A stretch of DNA of 64,000 bases from Petrosia ficiformis (GCA_947044365.1 OX345636.1:9196001-9260000); one strand, 5' to 3'; positions 1-10,329 are shown, counted from the first letter of the stretch. The notes: generated from the sequence alone by a model not told the origin. Made by a program: numbers and translations.

Positions 1-187
1 CATGCTGTAAATCAGTTTATCAAAAATTGAATTCATTACTTTTAATTAATATAATTTTTCTTAAAACATTCATTAACTTAATGACTTACATTTTTTTTTA
101 TTAATAATACTATTATTTCAAGTTCTTTGTTATAATAAACTTAACTATTCTGTTCACTTCAACTTTCATCTTGAAACTTATTCTTTA

Positions 188-484
188 TCAAAACAGTATT
201 CCAGCCTCTCTGTAACCATTGATTGTAATGGTTGGATTATCTTTGAGGTAATTGTGCAAAGCAATCAACCATTTAGCACCTAGTGGTTTAACAATTGACA
301 TAGAAAGATCAACAGATTGGAATCCTCCATCCTTCATTTGCTTGCAGACTTGATCTGAATACCACTGTTGGAATTGCCTTCTGAGAAATTCCTTTGCCGA
401 TTTGTTCACGCTAATATCAAGTGGTTGAAGTTGGTCTGTACAATGAGCGGGAACAATCACTATGCGTGCGTATATGGTTGTCAT
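188..484 (-). pseudogene. Tigger/pogo-type DDE transposase, C-terminal part
   Basis: This is the C-terminal part of a pogo/Tigger-family DDE transposase, an enzyme that cuts and pastes its own element. The peptide contains the stretch IVIVPAHCTDQLQPLD, which carries the third catalytic acidic residue of this family, followed by a basic tail. The N-terminal part of the same gene lies at 5045-6168; the DNA between is a younger transposon (486-5043). The six bases GTCATC flank that insertion on both sides. With one copy removed, the transposase frame runs on from LLDD into this segment, apart from one further small frameshift a few codons later. No Tigger terminal repeat is visible between position 1 and this segment, so the element's left end is lost or outside the window. 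Confidence 0.85.
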
Positions 485-485
485 C

Positions 486-648
486 TATGGAACGCCAAAT
501 ACGACAAAAATCGATTCACAATTGTCGTTTGTAAATAATTGATTGTCGATCTTTAATAATCGATTGTCGTTTGTAAATAATCGATCATCGATCATTTTAA
601 ATCGATTGTCGTTTGTAAATAATCGATCGTCGATCTTTAACATCCTAT
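486..648. repeat. Left subterminal repeat array of the integrase transposon
   Basis: About four degenerate copies of a unit resembling ATCGATTGTCGTTTGTAAAT follow the terminal inverted repeat. The unit contains the self-complementary core ATCGAT. The same array appears in inverted orientation at the other end of the element. Subterminal arrays of this type are often transposase-binding sites; that role is inferred. Confidence 0.8.
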
Positions 649-689
649 CACTCCATACATGACCCCAAATTTGAATGAACTTACCAGAT

Positions 690-910
690 CCTCCCCCTCT
701 TCACCGCCATGAGGACGGATGGGGAGATCCCCTTTGGTAATCATGTGAGGGCTCCTTCCTCGAACTAAGACCACACCCATCCACCGCAGTCGCATGGAGT
801 CTTATAGGTGATAATGGGTGTGGTTTCATGGGGAAGTCACGGGTTACCGAACCCCCGCCTAAACTAGCACACCCAGGTGTGCACCTACTTCCCCAAAAGG
901 AACCCAAACA
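690..910. other. GC-rich segment of unknown nature
   Basis: This block is far more GC-rich than the surrounding DNA and directly follows, on the minus strand, the end of the tyrosine-recombinase frame. No convincing protein is seen. It is probably the 3' part of the element that brought the recombinase. Confidence 0.4.
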
Positions 911-1024
911 TTAATTACCTACCCCTCTCCATGCAATTACTTCATACAGTATTATAGTTGCACAGTAAAGTATGCATTAAACAAATCAACCTACTACCAC
1001 ACAATTGCAATGTCGAAATTAAAA

Positions 1025-1816
1025 TTAAGTTAAATGTTCCCAACCAGTACTGATGACAGTGTTGCCAGGTCTTGTCTTGGAGTCCTGATGAATCTGGCAT
1101 ATGCAGATGACTGCCATCGACCCAGCATTTGGATAGTGGACTCTGGGCTGCTGTTTGGCTGCCCCAATGCGAAAACTGTGCCCAGCATAATTTGATGAGT
1201 CCAAGCCCATTTGCGACAGTGCCTCCCGGACTACTACCACCAATCTACCCCTAGTCAGAGGTGACCCATCCTGATACAAAAATAGAGGTCCCTGCTCCCT
1301 GGAACGAACCGCCAAGTAGGCTGCCATCGATTTCACTGGACACACTATGTCACGAGTTATGCCAAGATAAAGAGTGACCCCCAAACGGAATGGATCAGTC
1401 TTGCTCTGACAGATCCGCACCGACACAACTGTCGGGCGTTGAATCGAGTCTAGTGCTATGTCTGACAGTAACAGAGGTGCTGGGTTACGCACCGATGAGC
1501 CTGATGCTGAGTGGACCGTGAATTCACCAGAGCGCAGAAATCCGAAGAAGCCCAGACAGCAAGCTGCCCACAACATTTGATAGTCTGGATTCTGTTCTCT
1601 TGACCACAATGCGTGGAAACTACGTAAAATAGTGGGGGTAATTGGCAGTCGGGGTCTGGTTGGAACTGTTTGGGAGGCACGACGAATCCCCTTCAGGACA
1701 TATTCTAGTCTGGGGAATGTCCCAGGGCCAAAGGGGTCTTGGAAACCCGCACTAATCTGCAGGTGGCGGATAGCCGACACGTGGGACTTGATTGATTGGT
1801 ACTTCAGGGATTGCAA
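1025..1816 (-). pseudogene. Tyrosine recombinase (XerD/DIRS/Crypton-like), frameshifted
   Basis: The reading frame resembles the tyrosine recombinases common in invertebrate DIRS- and Crypton-type elements. The core-binding part contains YQSIKSHVSAIRHLQISAG. The catalytic part has a candidate first arginine within FLRSGEF and the HxxR box GHSFRIGAA. Near 1150-1165 the frame shifts. The adjacent frame carries the rest of the active site (STIQMLGRW, then AYARFIRTPR with the likely nucleophilic tyrosine) and ends at about 1029. The enzyme was therefore nearly complete at the C-terminus and is broken by a small indel. The segment lies inside the integrase transposon upstream of the HECT gene and may have removed that gene's 5' exons. 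DIRS versus Crypton cannot be decided, since no reverse transcriptase is seen. Confidence 0.8.
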
Positions 1817-1823
1817 GGATAAA

Positions 1824-1877
1824 AATCCTCTCTCCTTTGTGGCGTTGATGCATCAACGCCACAAAGGAGAGGGGATT
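1824..1877. repeat. Near-perfect 54-bp palindrome
   Basis: Two arms of about 27 bp meet with no spacer at 1850/1851 (centre GGCGTTGATGCATCAACGCC), with a single mismatch. It lies at the N-terminal side of the recombinase frame and disrupts it. It could be the end-to-end joint of a small inverted insertion. Confidence 0.85.
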
Positions 1878-2117
1878 GTACAACACTTTGGGCAAGTAAA
1901 GGAAAAAATTCCCGTCTTGGTCCACCATTGTCAATGCCACACTCACCAACAAAATGGTCATACGTTTTTTGCTTGCAATGTACCAAGCATACAGGTCTGT
2001 TTCTTTTATCATTGTACATACAATATATACTGGAATACCACTTTTATTCCATCACTTTTCTTATAGCAAAATCACTACATAATATTGGGCAAATATGCAT
2101 CAATGTCTATAATACAG

Positions 2118-3037
2118 GGAGACCTAGGTTTTCCCTTTTTTGCAGAAGCAGTATATACATATTTCTGTACTGGTCAGGTAACTGGGGTCACAGTGCCTGT
2201 ACATCAAATTCCTGAAAATCAAGTACAACAACTTGTGAAACAGGTTTGTTAAATCTGTGTACATATCATAATTGATTATCATTCTAATTAACAAGATCAA
2301 AAATGCTCTATCAGATGGTGAACTTGTGGAAATATGTCAGACTGAAACACATCAGGACATTATATTTGCTACAGGGTATAGTAAAGTTTCCAGCAAATTG
2401 TCTTTGCATGATAGAGAAGAACTGTGCAGTATTCTTATCGATTACCATTGCATATTGAAGACTAAGGCAGCAATGGACCACTTTTTGGAAGGACTCTCTC
2501 TAGGTGGACTGTCGAAGAATGTGCTACAAATACCTTCACTTAAACATTTGTTTGTCCATGATGAAAATAAGCTTACGCTTGGTTGGTGATAAAAATGATA
2601 GTTCTTTTCATCAATTACAATTAATGTTTTCTAGATGACATGAGATCTCTTTTCAAAGTTAATTTTAGTGAGAAGGGAAACAACTACAGATCAGTTGAGG
2701 AGGCAGCATACATATTTTTCATTGATTTCATGGAAGAATGTGCAGGTAACAGAGTACATAAAGACTGTACATTTTAAAAAAACAAAAAAACATTACTTTA
2801 TACATAGAAGGTGACTTGGAATGTGATCTTGCTGATTTACTGGTGTTTGTCAGTGGACCAACTGGATTTCACCGTACACCTGTGATTGAATTTCAACATG
2901 ACCACTCTGCTATCCTACCCACAGCATCAACATGTGAAATTTCTATACACATTCTCACTTGTATTACCGATTATCAACTATTCAAAGATAACATGGTGTT
3001 GGCTCTTAAGGGGAATGATAGGTTTGGTATTGTCTAA
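2118..3037 (+). CDS. HECT-domain E3 ligase-like protein, C-terminal exons (5' incomplete)
   Basis: Four exons (2118-2243, 2296-2581, 2635-2745, 2808-3037) joined at AG/GT boundaries give one open frame of 250 codons ending in TAA. It resembles the HECT catalytic region of the G2/M phase-specific ubiquitin ligase-like proteins multiplied in fish and cnidarian genomes. The first exon has the motif GFPFFAEAVYTYF. The last exon holds the C-lobe with PVIEFQHDHSAILPTASTC, whose final cysteine fits the HECT thioester cysteine, followed by KGNDRFGIV. HECT enzymes take ubiquitin on this cysteine and pass it to a substrate. No upstream exon was found; a recombinase fragment lies there. The gene converges on the transposase gene of the same transposon. 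The open frame across four exons contrasts with the damaged transposase. Confidence 0.8.
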
Positions 3038-3268
3038 TCATTGATTGTAAATTTGCATGTGGAGTTGTAGACTATCATTGAGTTGTGTTTGCTATGTAGA
3101 CCCGTGCAAGCATGAGGTCGATGTTTTTTTCTTTTGAGTTCTATACACAATATAAATATATATAGATATATAAACTGATGCTTTTGCTGGACAATGAAAT
3201 TACAGTTGTATTTTTGTGTTGGAATATTTTTGATTAATTTTGCATACAATAATAATTATTATTAATTT

Positions 3269-4717
3269 TCAATTCAGTTTGCATGATCGAATGAACCTTC
3301 TGCATTCAATATATTTAGCTATCCATTCAAGTTCTGAATTTTCTGTTGGCACTACAATGTCTAAGATGTTGTGTAGTTGCTCTGACTCTTCATCATCCAA
3401 ATCAATTGATATTTCAAGTAGTACAACTGCATGTTCCTTCAATTTCTTCATCAGGAGCTGGGCCATCCCAATCATTTCCAAAAGTAGAAAAATTGATCTC
3501 TGTCTGCAGTGCATGGCAATAGACTATCAATGATAAACACAATTATTACTTTAAGTTTACTTACATCTGATGGCAACTGATCGGCAAAATTAATGCTCAT
3601 TCCAATGATCCAGAGCTGAAAAGGGGTTTTGTTTTGTTCAGTTCGTAATTTGTGATGGCACCATCCAAGTCGAAACTGGTCCAACTGTTCTTGTATTTGG
3701 GCAAAAACACCAGGTGTAATGCATACAGATCCCTGGGATCACATTGATTTAATAACGCAGTTGACTCCAATGAAGAAAACAAATAGTAAAAGAAACTAAT
3801 ACAGTCAGTGAAAAGATCACGCCACAATCTTTCTATCCTCTGGTTATGTACACTTCTTCCAGTAATGACACTTCCTCTATTGCTTCCTTTATGAGTAATC
3901 ATGAATTCTGCAATCCTAACATTTTCTCCTCCCTTGTCAGTGCGAACTCTTGATGGCATACCATTCTCTTCAACTCCCGTTTAAAATGCTTTATTAAGTG
4001 CTGTTTCTGCGCGATTATTGTCAGCAGCATGTAAGTAAGAAACAAGTCTACTGTAACCATCGATTCCTCCATGAATGACAATGCCCCACCTAATGAGTTT
4101 ATGGTACCCATCAATATGCCATAGTGCATTTGGACACTCCACATGGTATTCTCTCCGGTTAAGAGCTCTTCTCAATCTCCTTTGGCTTCCCTGAGGATCA
4201 ACAGTATGCAGTGCTTCTCTGACACGTTGCCTCTGAACAACAACACCTTGTGCTCTTAATAATCCATCTACAGTTTTTTCTCCTATTCTGGGATTACGAG
4301 CTGTCATTCCGTTAACAATGTGAAATAAATTGTAGTCAGAGATTTGCAATCCTACTTCTTGGAGACGTCGTTCAACAGTTCGTCGTGAACATCCAAACAG
4401 AGAGGCTATATCTGAGATTTTGCAACCATGTTCAAAAAAAAAGATTGCCTGTTGACTTGATATAGTAATTGTATGCCTGCCCCTTTGTCTACTGTTAATG
4501 CATCTCTGTAATTCCATGTCTTCTGCTCTCTTAGTTAAAGAAGATCGCACACATCTTAAGTTTCTCCTTCGATTAATAATCCACATTGTATAAGCTGGTC
4601 AATGACCCTGGATATTGCTTCTTCATCTTCATCACTCATACCTCCAACTCTAATAATTTCCCTGATCCAAATAACACTTCTTTCCATTTCTGAAAGAAGC
4701 TCCTGCGTTTCCTCCAT
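3269..4717 (-). pseudogene. Integrase-core DDE transposase of the HECT-bearing element
   Basis: The protein starts at an ATG (METHQ-like acidic start MEETQELLSEM) and has an HTH region (ISDIASLFGCSRRTVERRLQ) before an integrase-type catalytic core. Recognisable blocks are LWHIDGYHKLIRWG with the first Asp, [11 protein letters not shown] with the second, and [15 protein letters not shown] with the Glu. An intron is likely between 3565 and 3504 (CAGAT/GTAAGT and CTGCAG/ACAG); the second exon carries the family-typical GNDWDGPAPDEE. Damage: a frame break near 4580 after the N-terminal segment, an in-frame TAA at 3981-3983, a frameshift near 3690, and another in the last exon near 3420. It is therefore probably inactive. 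This type is widespread in fish and cnidarians and is catalogued as an integrase core domain protein. Confidence 0.85.
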
Positions 4718-4782
4718 ATTATTATTATACTTTCCAGGTATAATATAGTATAATACAATAAACAATAGATTTAAAAATGATC

Positions 4783-5043
4783 GATTATACAAAAATGATC
4801 GACGATAGATTATTTACAAACGACAATCGATTATTAAAGATTGACGATCGATTATTGACGATCGATTATTTACAAGCGACAATCGATTATTAAAGATCGA
4901 AGATCGATTATTTACAAACGACAATCGATTTAAAATGATCGACGATCGATTATTTACAAACGACAATCGATTAAAATGATCGACGATCGATTATTTACAA
5001 ACGACAATTGTGAATCGATTTTTGTCGTATTTGGCGTTCCATA
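4783..5043. repeat. Right subterminal repeat array of the integrase transposon
   Basis: Five to six degenerate copies of the complementary unit (ATTTACAAACGACAATCGAT) end in the terminal repeat TTGGCGTTCCATA. It is longer than the left array and the copy spacing varies, consistent with slippage or unequal exchange. Confidence 0.8.
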
Positions 5044-5044
5044 G

Positions 5045-6168
5045 TCATCTAGTAATGACAAAATCCTCTCAGTGCACTGTGCCTTAAATCGATCAAAAAT
5101 CACTAGTGCTGGATGATCAATTGGGAGGGAGAGTTCAAGTCTCTTTTGTGCAACATATGGAAGGAGAATGTTATTGATGTAGTCCTCTGTGGTTACTTCA
5201 TTCGCCCAATGGTTTTGGGTATATGTGACATGCCAGTCATCTGGAAATGTAATAGAGGGAAGACATTTGGTAGTCTTTCCTGAATAGATGATTTGAGGTG
5301 GAAGGAAGTCACCGCTCATTGTGTTGGCAAAGATGGCCGTTATTTGCCGCTTATCATTAATACCTGCGATTTCGACTCGTTTTGACCCTTCCTTTGCCAT
5401 CGTCCAGGAACTTACTGGCACTAAGTGTATTCCAGTATGATCCCAGTTGATCACCAGTGCCTTTCAAATTTCCTCCATCTCAACAACTGTTTTCACATCA
5501 AGCAAAAACAGATTTTTATGTGCTTCAAAGTCAGCAGGGTTGACTTTAGCTTTTGTGCTTGCTCGGCGTTTTACAAACCCTATGCGATCTAAAAAGCTTT
5601 TGGCCCAGCTTTTTGTGATGACGATATGACCACCATTACACTGGAGTAGGTTGCTATCATGGTTTTTAACAATCCCTTCTGCAGCTGCCCTCACAATGGC
5701 TGAGTTGATAACAGCACCTGCTTCTCTCAAATTCTTCACATAGTCCTGTACTTCTTTATCTAAGACAGCTCCCAAAAGCAGCGGATGACCTCTCCTAGCA
5801 CTTTCCAACTTCCTCACTTCTGTTGGCCTGCCAAACTTGTGCCTTAGTTTAATTTCTTGCTCGTATTTGTTTTTCTATGTACGGACAGTGCTCTCCTTTA
5901 AATGACGATCAGAAAATTCCTTTCTATAAAATCGTAACGCATTTGTGACTCCCATTTCAGATGCTCACTTTGCCACTTTTGCTCTCTCTTCGTCTGAATA
6001 CTTGATGTACTGACCTGTTTTAGACCCACACAGTTCATTGTCACTATTCAGAAGACTTTCGACTTCCTTATTAGCGGAAGCTATACTCGAGGTTGGCATT
6101 TGTTCCGATAGAGGACCGTCTGGATTAGGCAACAAACTCGACTTTTTCAAGTACTTCAGCAACGCCAT
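5045..6168 (-). pseudogene. Tigger/pogo-type transposase, N-terminal and catalytic part
   Basis: One continuous frame begins at an ATG (MALLKYLKKSSLLPNPDGPL) and includes a CENP-B/Psq-type DNA-binding region with FLDRIGFVKRRASTKAK. It reaches the DDE domain with the first Asp in VINWDHTGIHLVP and the second in ALVIFDRFKAQ. Three in-frame stops interrupt it: TGA after RAKVAK, TAG after ESTVRT (a tryptophan position in relatives), and TGA after VEMEEI. After the second catalytic block it is cut by the integrase transposon; the third acidic block is at 188-484. The N-terminal LPNPDGPLS resembles the peptide of the small Tigger element at 9891-10331, so two related Tigger lineages are present. 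Confidence 0.85.
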
Positions 6169-6224
6169 GATTGATCACACAAACACACCCTGACACCTGA
6201 CACCATGCATGCGTAAAAAGCGAT

Positions 6225-6361
6225 ATCGCGATTAATCCACTTGTGGGTGTGTCCCACATCACGACGATAATTTCGCGTAGCCAATTTTCACGAATTATCT
6301 GCAATATCGCGAAATTCGCGAAATTTGCTGCCCTCGAAAAAAACCAATTATACGGTATATC
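6225..6361. repeat. Right terminal region of the Tigger element
   Basis: Upstream of the transposase start is a stretch rich in TTCGCGA/TCGCGAAA motifs that ends ...AATTATACGGTAT. The terminal ATACCGTATA matches the termini of the small Tigger element at 9891-10331. The outer boundary is about 6359. Confidence 0.6.
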
Positions 6362-6857
6362 ATGTGAAATATTTAGTATAAATTATAAGTACATGTAATT
6401 ATATATGGCCATCAAAAGGGTTTGTAAACTCACAAACACATAATTTAATTTATATTTTCCAATACTTGGTACACATTATGTCATAGTAATATACATGTAT
6501 GTAGCCACAACATCCTCTGTGACAATTGACTAACTAAATTGAAACCTTGCAACTGTACTAACCAATAAAATAGTTATTTAGTATGAAATAGCTATGATGT
6601 TGGATGTGTGTATCCTGAACAACCAACTGATTGTGCACTGCAATAACCAATACATTTGTTATTTTAGAAATTCTACTTTTGCATTGTATGCAATGCATAT
6701 ATGCAATGCATATATGCAATCATATATAGGGATTGCCCTGCAAGCCATAAAAATTATTTTACATCACATCAAACAATATAGTTGAATTTGCAGGTCAATA
6801 CATGGGGTGATGTAAAGGATTAAATTATTGCATGCCTATTTCATAACACTGCAATCG
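6362..6857. other. AT-rich spacer
   Basis: No gene is seen. A short direct repeat of ATGCAATGCATAT units occurs at 6690-6720. The right part is probably the 3' UTR and polyadenylation region of the TRAF-like gene that ends at 6858. Confidence 0.5.
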
Positions 6858-9800
6858 CTAATGTATAAATGTATAATTATTACCTTTCAATTGGTAATGT
6901 GCTATGACGAAACTGATAAAAAGAACTGCACTTGCAATCAAAAAAAAATTTTGCCTTCTAATTGTGTCTGACATTTGCTTCAGCTTTTTATCTATGAAGT
7001 CGTTCTGATCCCTTCTCAACATAGCTATTTCAGCAGTTAATCTTGTATCATGCCTGATTACTTGTGCTTGCAACCTCTGTTCAATCTCATCTCTTTGCCT
7101 TTGCAACTGGAGTTCTATGTCCGTCTGTTTAGTTTCAACAACTGCTATCGCATTAGCCAGGTTTCTGTCATGAGTAATTGCATGTTCTTGCATTTTTTGT
7201 TCCACAAATGCCATTTCAGTAGCTCGCTGTTGTAGCTCATGATCAAACATTGTTTGCTTATCTTTCAGTGGGGTTAACTCATCAATTAATTTGGTATCAT
7301 GATAAGCTGATAACTTTTGTAGTTGATGTTCGTAATCTTTTTGCTCAGCTCTTGATGTAACTATTTCATTGGCTAGACCTACAATTCTTTTCTCTATGGT
7401 TTCTATTTTTGCTTCAGGAGGACGTTGAATACACTCATCTTTTTCATGCGCTTCTAGTTCACAGAAATGTATTTTTTCATCACATCCATAACGACACTCC
7501 ATCTTTCTGAATAGACACTCTTCTTTGAGATGTTTCTCTTGAAAACGCAGCTGTTTCCTCCAGTGACAACCTTTCTTGTAATGCTTACACCGGACTTCAA
7601 GTGATAGAAGTTTTTCATTAATTGCTTCATCCAAAAAAGTATCATACTTTTCATTAGCACAAGAAGGACATCCACCTAACGGGTCAATGCAAACCTTTGA
7701 AAGTAAAAGAGATAATGTTAGTAAATATAGGAAATATGACAAACAACATGCTACATAACATTTGCATGCATCACTGCTTACTGTAGTGGTTAGTCTCGCA
7801 AGCCAGACCCAACCCTAAAGCGTGGAAGGCTCTGGACACAGCCATTACATTCGTTTGTACTACAGGAATGCAATTATCATGATGAAGATTATCATTAAAA
7901 CACGTCAGCTCCACCTAATGAAAATGGCAATTGCATCAGCGAACACTAAAAATGCAACTTCCAATCTTTTGCTCTTTAACAGATTAACAGCTAAATTAAA
8001 TTTTTGCTAATTACACTGTAAACGCGGAATTAAATCAACAGGAAGTGGTATTTCCATACAGGTTTACAAAACCGGTTATAACTGGTTTTCTGTGCTATTT
8101 TTGTATTGCAATGATGACATCATCAGAAATAGCTTGTTTTGCTGAGTAGATTGATACCACACACTAAATGATTCGAAGAAAGGGGTGACTAAAACGAAAC
8201 ACATAAGGTGAGACTTTGTTTACTTTGTTTTTATTTATTAATTACAAATACAAAAAACCAGTTATTCACTTCATGTTGTATATATATACTTAATATGTTT
8301 CTTGAATCTTTATCATTAACTATACTGATTAATATATAAAGCTAAGATATCATTCCTTCCTCTTTGTGGTAATCTAAAAAGCAGTCAGAATTGAGTTCTC
8401 CTGTATGACAAAGATGTTTCCCACAATCATAACAGTATCAACATTTCTCCTTTTTTCTTTGAGGGTCTCGTCTGTTTCTACAGTACCAGCACCTCCATAA
8501 ATCTTTCTTACTCTCTGTTTTGTTTTTAATAGGATAATGCTTTAATGGGAGACGTTTTGGATCTCTACCATGTAAAAGAGAGATGTTCATCATCAAAATC
8601 ATCAGATTGGTCCACAATATCATGGATTTCTTCAGGAGAGAATCTTCTACCTCCAGATGCCATTAAAAGTTGAAAAAAAGAAGAATAGATAGCCTAATAT
8701 TTACTATATTTACTTATTGTTATTACATAATTATGACTATAATAACATTAAATATTCCACGTGGATTTCTTCGTTTTTTTTTATGGAAACCCCCGTTACT
8801 CAATACATGAAAGTTGAAGAACAGGTATGGGACTCTATGTTGAAGAATTCCCAGATCCAGACTTTCCTTTCTCGGCGAGTTATGATCGTTTAAAGTAGGC
8901 GTTACCAAATCGTCGCCTTGAGGCGACGTTGGCGTTTACAGTGTATAATTTTACCGTCGCCTATAGGCGACGTTGGCGGTTAATCTGTTAAAACCCCCAC
9001 TTCGTCTTTCACAAGCATGATTAAGGGTGACAAACTACGACTACACTTCCAATATTTCCTCATAGCTGATCAAATATAAACGGTATAGTTGCGTAGTAAA
9101 CACTTTTACCATTGCTAGTTGGGAGTAAAATGAAAACATCTTTCCTACTAACAAATTCTATGGTGGCTTCCTTCTGCTTTATCTCGAATCCCAAACATCT
9201 CCCTGCCGCTTCTATCATCGACACCTCCATGTTAATTATGCGGGTCTACTGTTCTGATGTTTCATGACGTACTGCTGTTTGATTGCGGCGCAACGTACAA
9301 AGTGCCATGAACAAGCTGAAAGGCTGTTTCCAGACCCTTCCCTGCTTTAGGGTTGGTCTGGTTTGCGAGACTATATTGTGGTATGTTACAGTTACATTTT
9401 AGTTCATACCACGAGACAACTATATGTAGAGTATAATTACAATAATGATATACAATGTATATTCCATAATAACTTAATTATATTCGTAAGATAAAAACAT
9501 AAATTACCGTAATCAAGTACACATTAAAAATTCTGTAATACTGTAATAAAGTACACATTAAAAAATCATTACTGCATGTAGCATGAGTGTACCAACTCTC
9601 TAATTTCTACATAATTATACAAATTACAAATAGCTGTAAGCTGGCAAGTCGCAAGACATTGGCATATTCAATTCCTAACCTTACAAACAAGTCCATTACA
9701 ACATGTCAAAAGATGAGGTTCTCTCAATATCAAATGACATCTACAACACTTCAAATCTGGATCAATTTGAGGCTGAAGAAACAAACAGTCTTCATAACCT

Positions 9801-9859
9801 TCAGTAGGATTTTCAAATACTATTCGATGTGGAAGATCGATAGATTGGTTCTCACTCAT
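6858..9859 (-). CDS. RING/TRAF-type zinc finger membrane protein, paralogue 1
   Basis: Exon 1 (9859-9680, 60 codons, ATG start) and exon 2 (7694-6858) join in phase 0 across a 1985-bp intron (donor GTTAGG, acceptor TTTCAAAG) to give 338 residues. Residues 38-72 form a RING-like cysteine array with CPSC at 69-72, but the usual histidine is absent: the third pair reads CCNGLVC. Two TRAF-type zinc fingers follow, in roughly residues 85-150 (CKHYKKGCHW and CRYGCDEKIHFC). Next come a long heptad-rich coiled coil and a C-terminal hydrophobic segment (FFLIASAVLFISFVIAHY) ending in a short basic tail. TRAF-like RING proteins act as ubiquitin-ligase adaptors in immune and stress signalling; here the membrane anchor suggests an organelle or plasma-membrane scaffold (inference). 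No TRAF/MATH domain is present. The intron holds two nested transposons. The frame is intact. Confidence 0.85.
7980..8987. mobile_element. piggyBac-type internal-deletion derivative
   Basis: Both ends are flanked by TTAA (7976-7979 and 8988-8991), the signature target of piggyBac transposons. Ends begin CAGATTAAC on each strand, with an internal inverted block around CACTGTAAACGC and two small hairpins built on CGTCGCC...GGCGACG at the right end. The interior keeps only the first and last parts of a piggyBac transposase. Confidence 0.85.
8342..8663 (-). pseudogene. piggyBac transposase remnant (N-terminus plus C-terminal cysteine domain)
   Basis: A normal-looking ATG start (MASGGRRFSPEEIHDIVD) runs about 32 codons to a TAG. 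A second frame then supplies the C-terminal part: a basic linker, then WRCWYCRNRRD, an in-frame TGA, and YCYDCGKHLC ending in CFLDYHKEEG. This CxxC...CxxC...C pattern is the cysteine-rich domain at the end of piggyBac transposases, which helps bind the ends. The DDD catalytic core is deleted, so the element could only move with help in trans. Confidence 0.8.
9070..9230 (-). pseudogene. RecQ helicase N-terminal fragment
   Basis: From an ATG (MEVSMIEAAGRCLGFEIKQK) the frame reaches RKDVFILLPTSNGKSVYY, the first helicase motif (Walker A) of RecQ proteins with one residue changed from the usual GSGKS-type loop. It then ends at a TGA after about 50 codons; SVVVVCHP just beyond resembles motif Ia. 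The start codon lies 143 bp inside the right end of the host element. In the RecQ gene of the 49-53 kb transposon the corresponding distance is 140 bp. Confidence 0.7.
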
Positions 9860-9890
9860 GTCTGAACTCAATCAGGCGTGGCCTAGCTAA

Positions 9891-10329
9891 TACCGTATAG
9901 TGGGAAATATTCGTTGGGTGCAAAATTTCGTTATTTTCGTTGGCAGTTGAGTGCAACGAAAATTTGAATCAACAAAAATTTGACTCGAGGAAAATTTTGC
10001 GACAGTCACGTGTGGTTTCAAAGTCACACCTCTCACACGTGTGTTATTATTGTTTACTAGCGATGGCTTCTTATCGGTATTTTAAGCCTGATTCATCTCT
10101 TCCAGACCCCAAGGGACCGCTATCAGACATAGTTAAGCCAGAGGCTATGAAGGATGCCAATGAAGCGGTAAGAACTAGCTAACACAAATTTTTTTTTTTA
10201 AAAGGTGTGGCTAACTGCTATGGTCGATCAACCGCTCGCCAACGAAATTTATTTCAACGAAAATTTATTCTAAAAGCTTTTTGTATTTTTAACGAAAATT
10301 TCTTCCAACGGAAATTTCCCGCTATACGG

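Larger units (their letters stand above)
486..5043. mobile_element. IS3EU-like integrase-type DNA transposon carrying a HECT domain gene
   Basis: The element is bounded by perfect inverted ends beginning TATGGAACGCCAAATACGAC and is flanked by the 6-bp direct repeat GTCATC (480-485 and 5044-5049). It sits inside a Tigger transposase frame, which fixes its limits. It encodes an integrase-core transposase on the minus strand (4717 to about 3269) and the HECT C-lobe of a ubiquitin ligase on the plus strand (2118-3037); the two genes converge. A tyrosine-recombinase fragment (1025-1816) lies between the left end and the HECT gene and is probably a later insertion. A 6-bp duplication with TAT...ATA ends matches what I recall of the IS3EU superfamily; that family name is an inference. 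Confidence 0.8.
7792..9373. mobile_element. Non-autonomous DNA element with RecQ fragment
   Basis: The inverted ends are about 52 bp and begin TAGTCTCGCAAGCCAGACC (left) and, on the complement, TAGTCTCGCAAACCAGACC (right). The interior carries the first ~50 codons of a RecQ-type helicase at the right end, and a piggyBac derivative is inserted in it. It lies in the first intron of TRAF-like paralogue 1. The ends resemble the RecQ-side terminus of the RecQ/DUF6589 element (53316-53360). A TA target duplication is possible but cannot be told apart from the ends themselves. Confidence 0.75.

Noticed and set aside
701..907. Minus-strand protein of 68 codons in the GC-rich block
   Set aside because: The composition suits a non-coding GC-rich repeat, there is no motif, and it lies in the tail of a transposon fragment.
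6690..6720. Regulatory palindrome ATGCATATATGCAAT repeats
   Set aside because: Short AT-rich repetition of this kind is expected by slippage, and no link to a promoter is visible.
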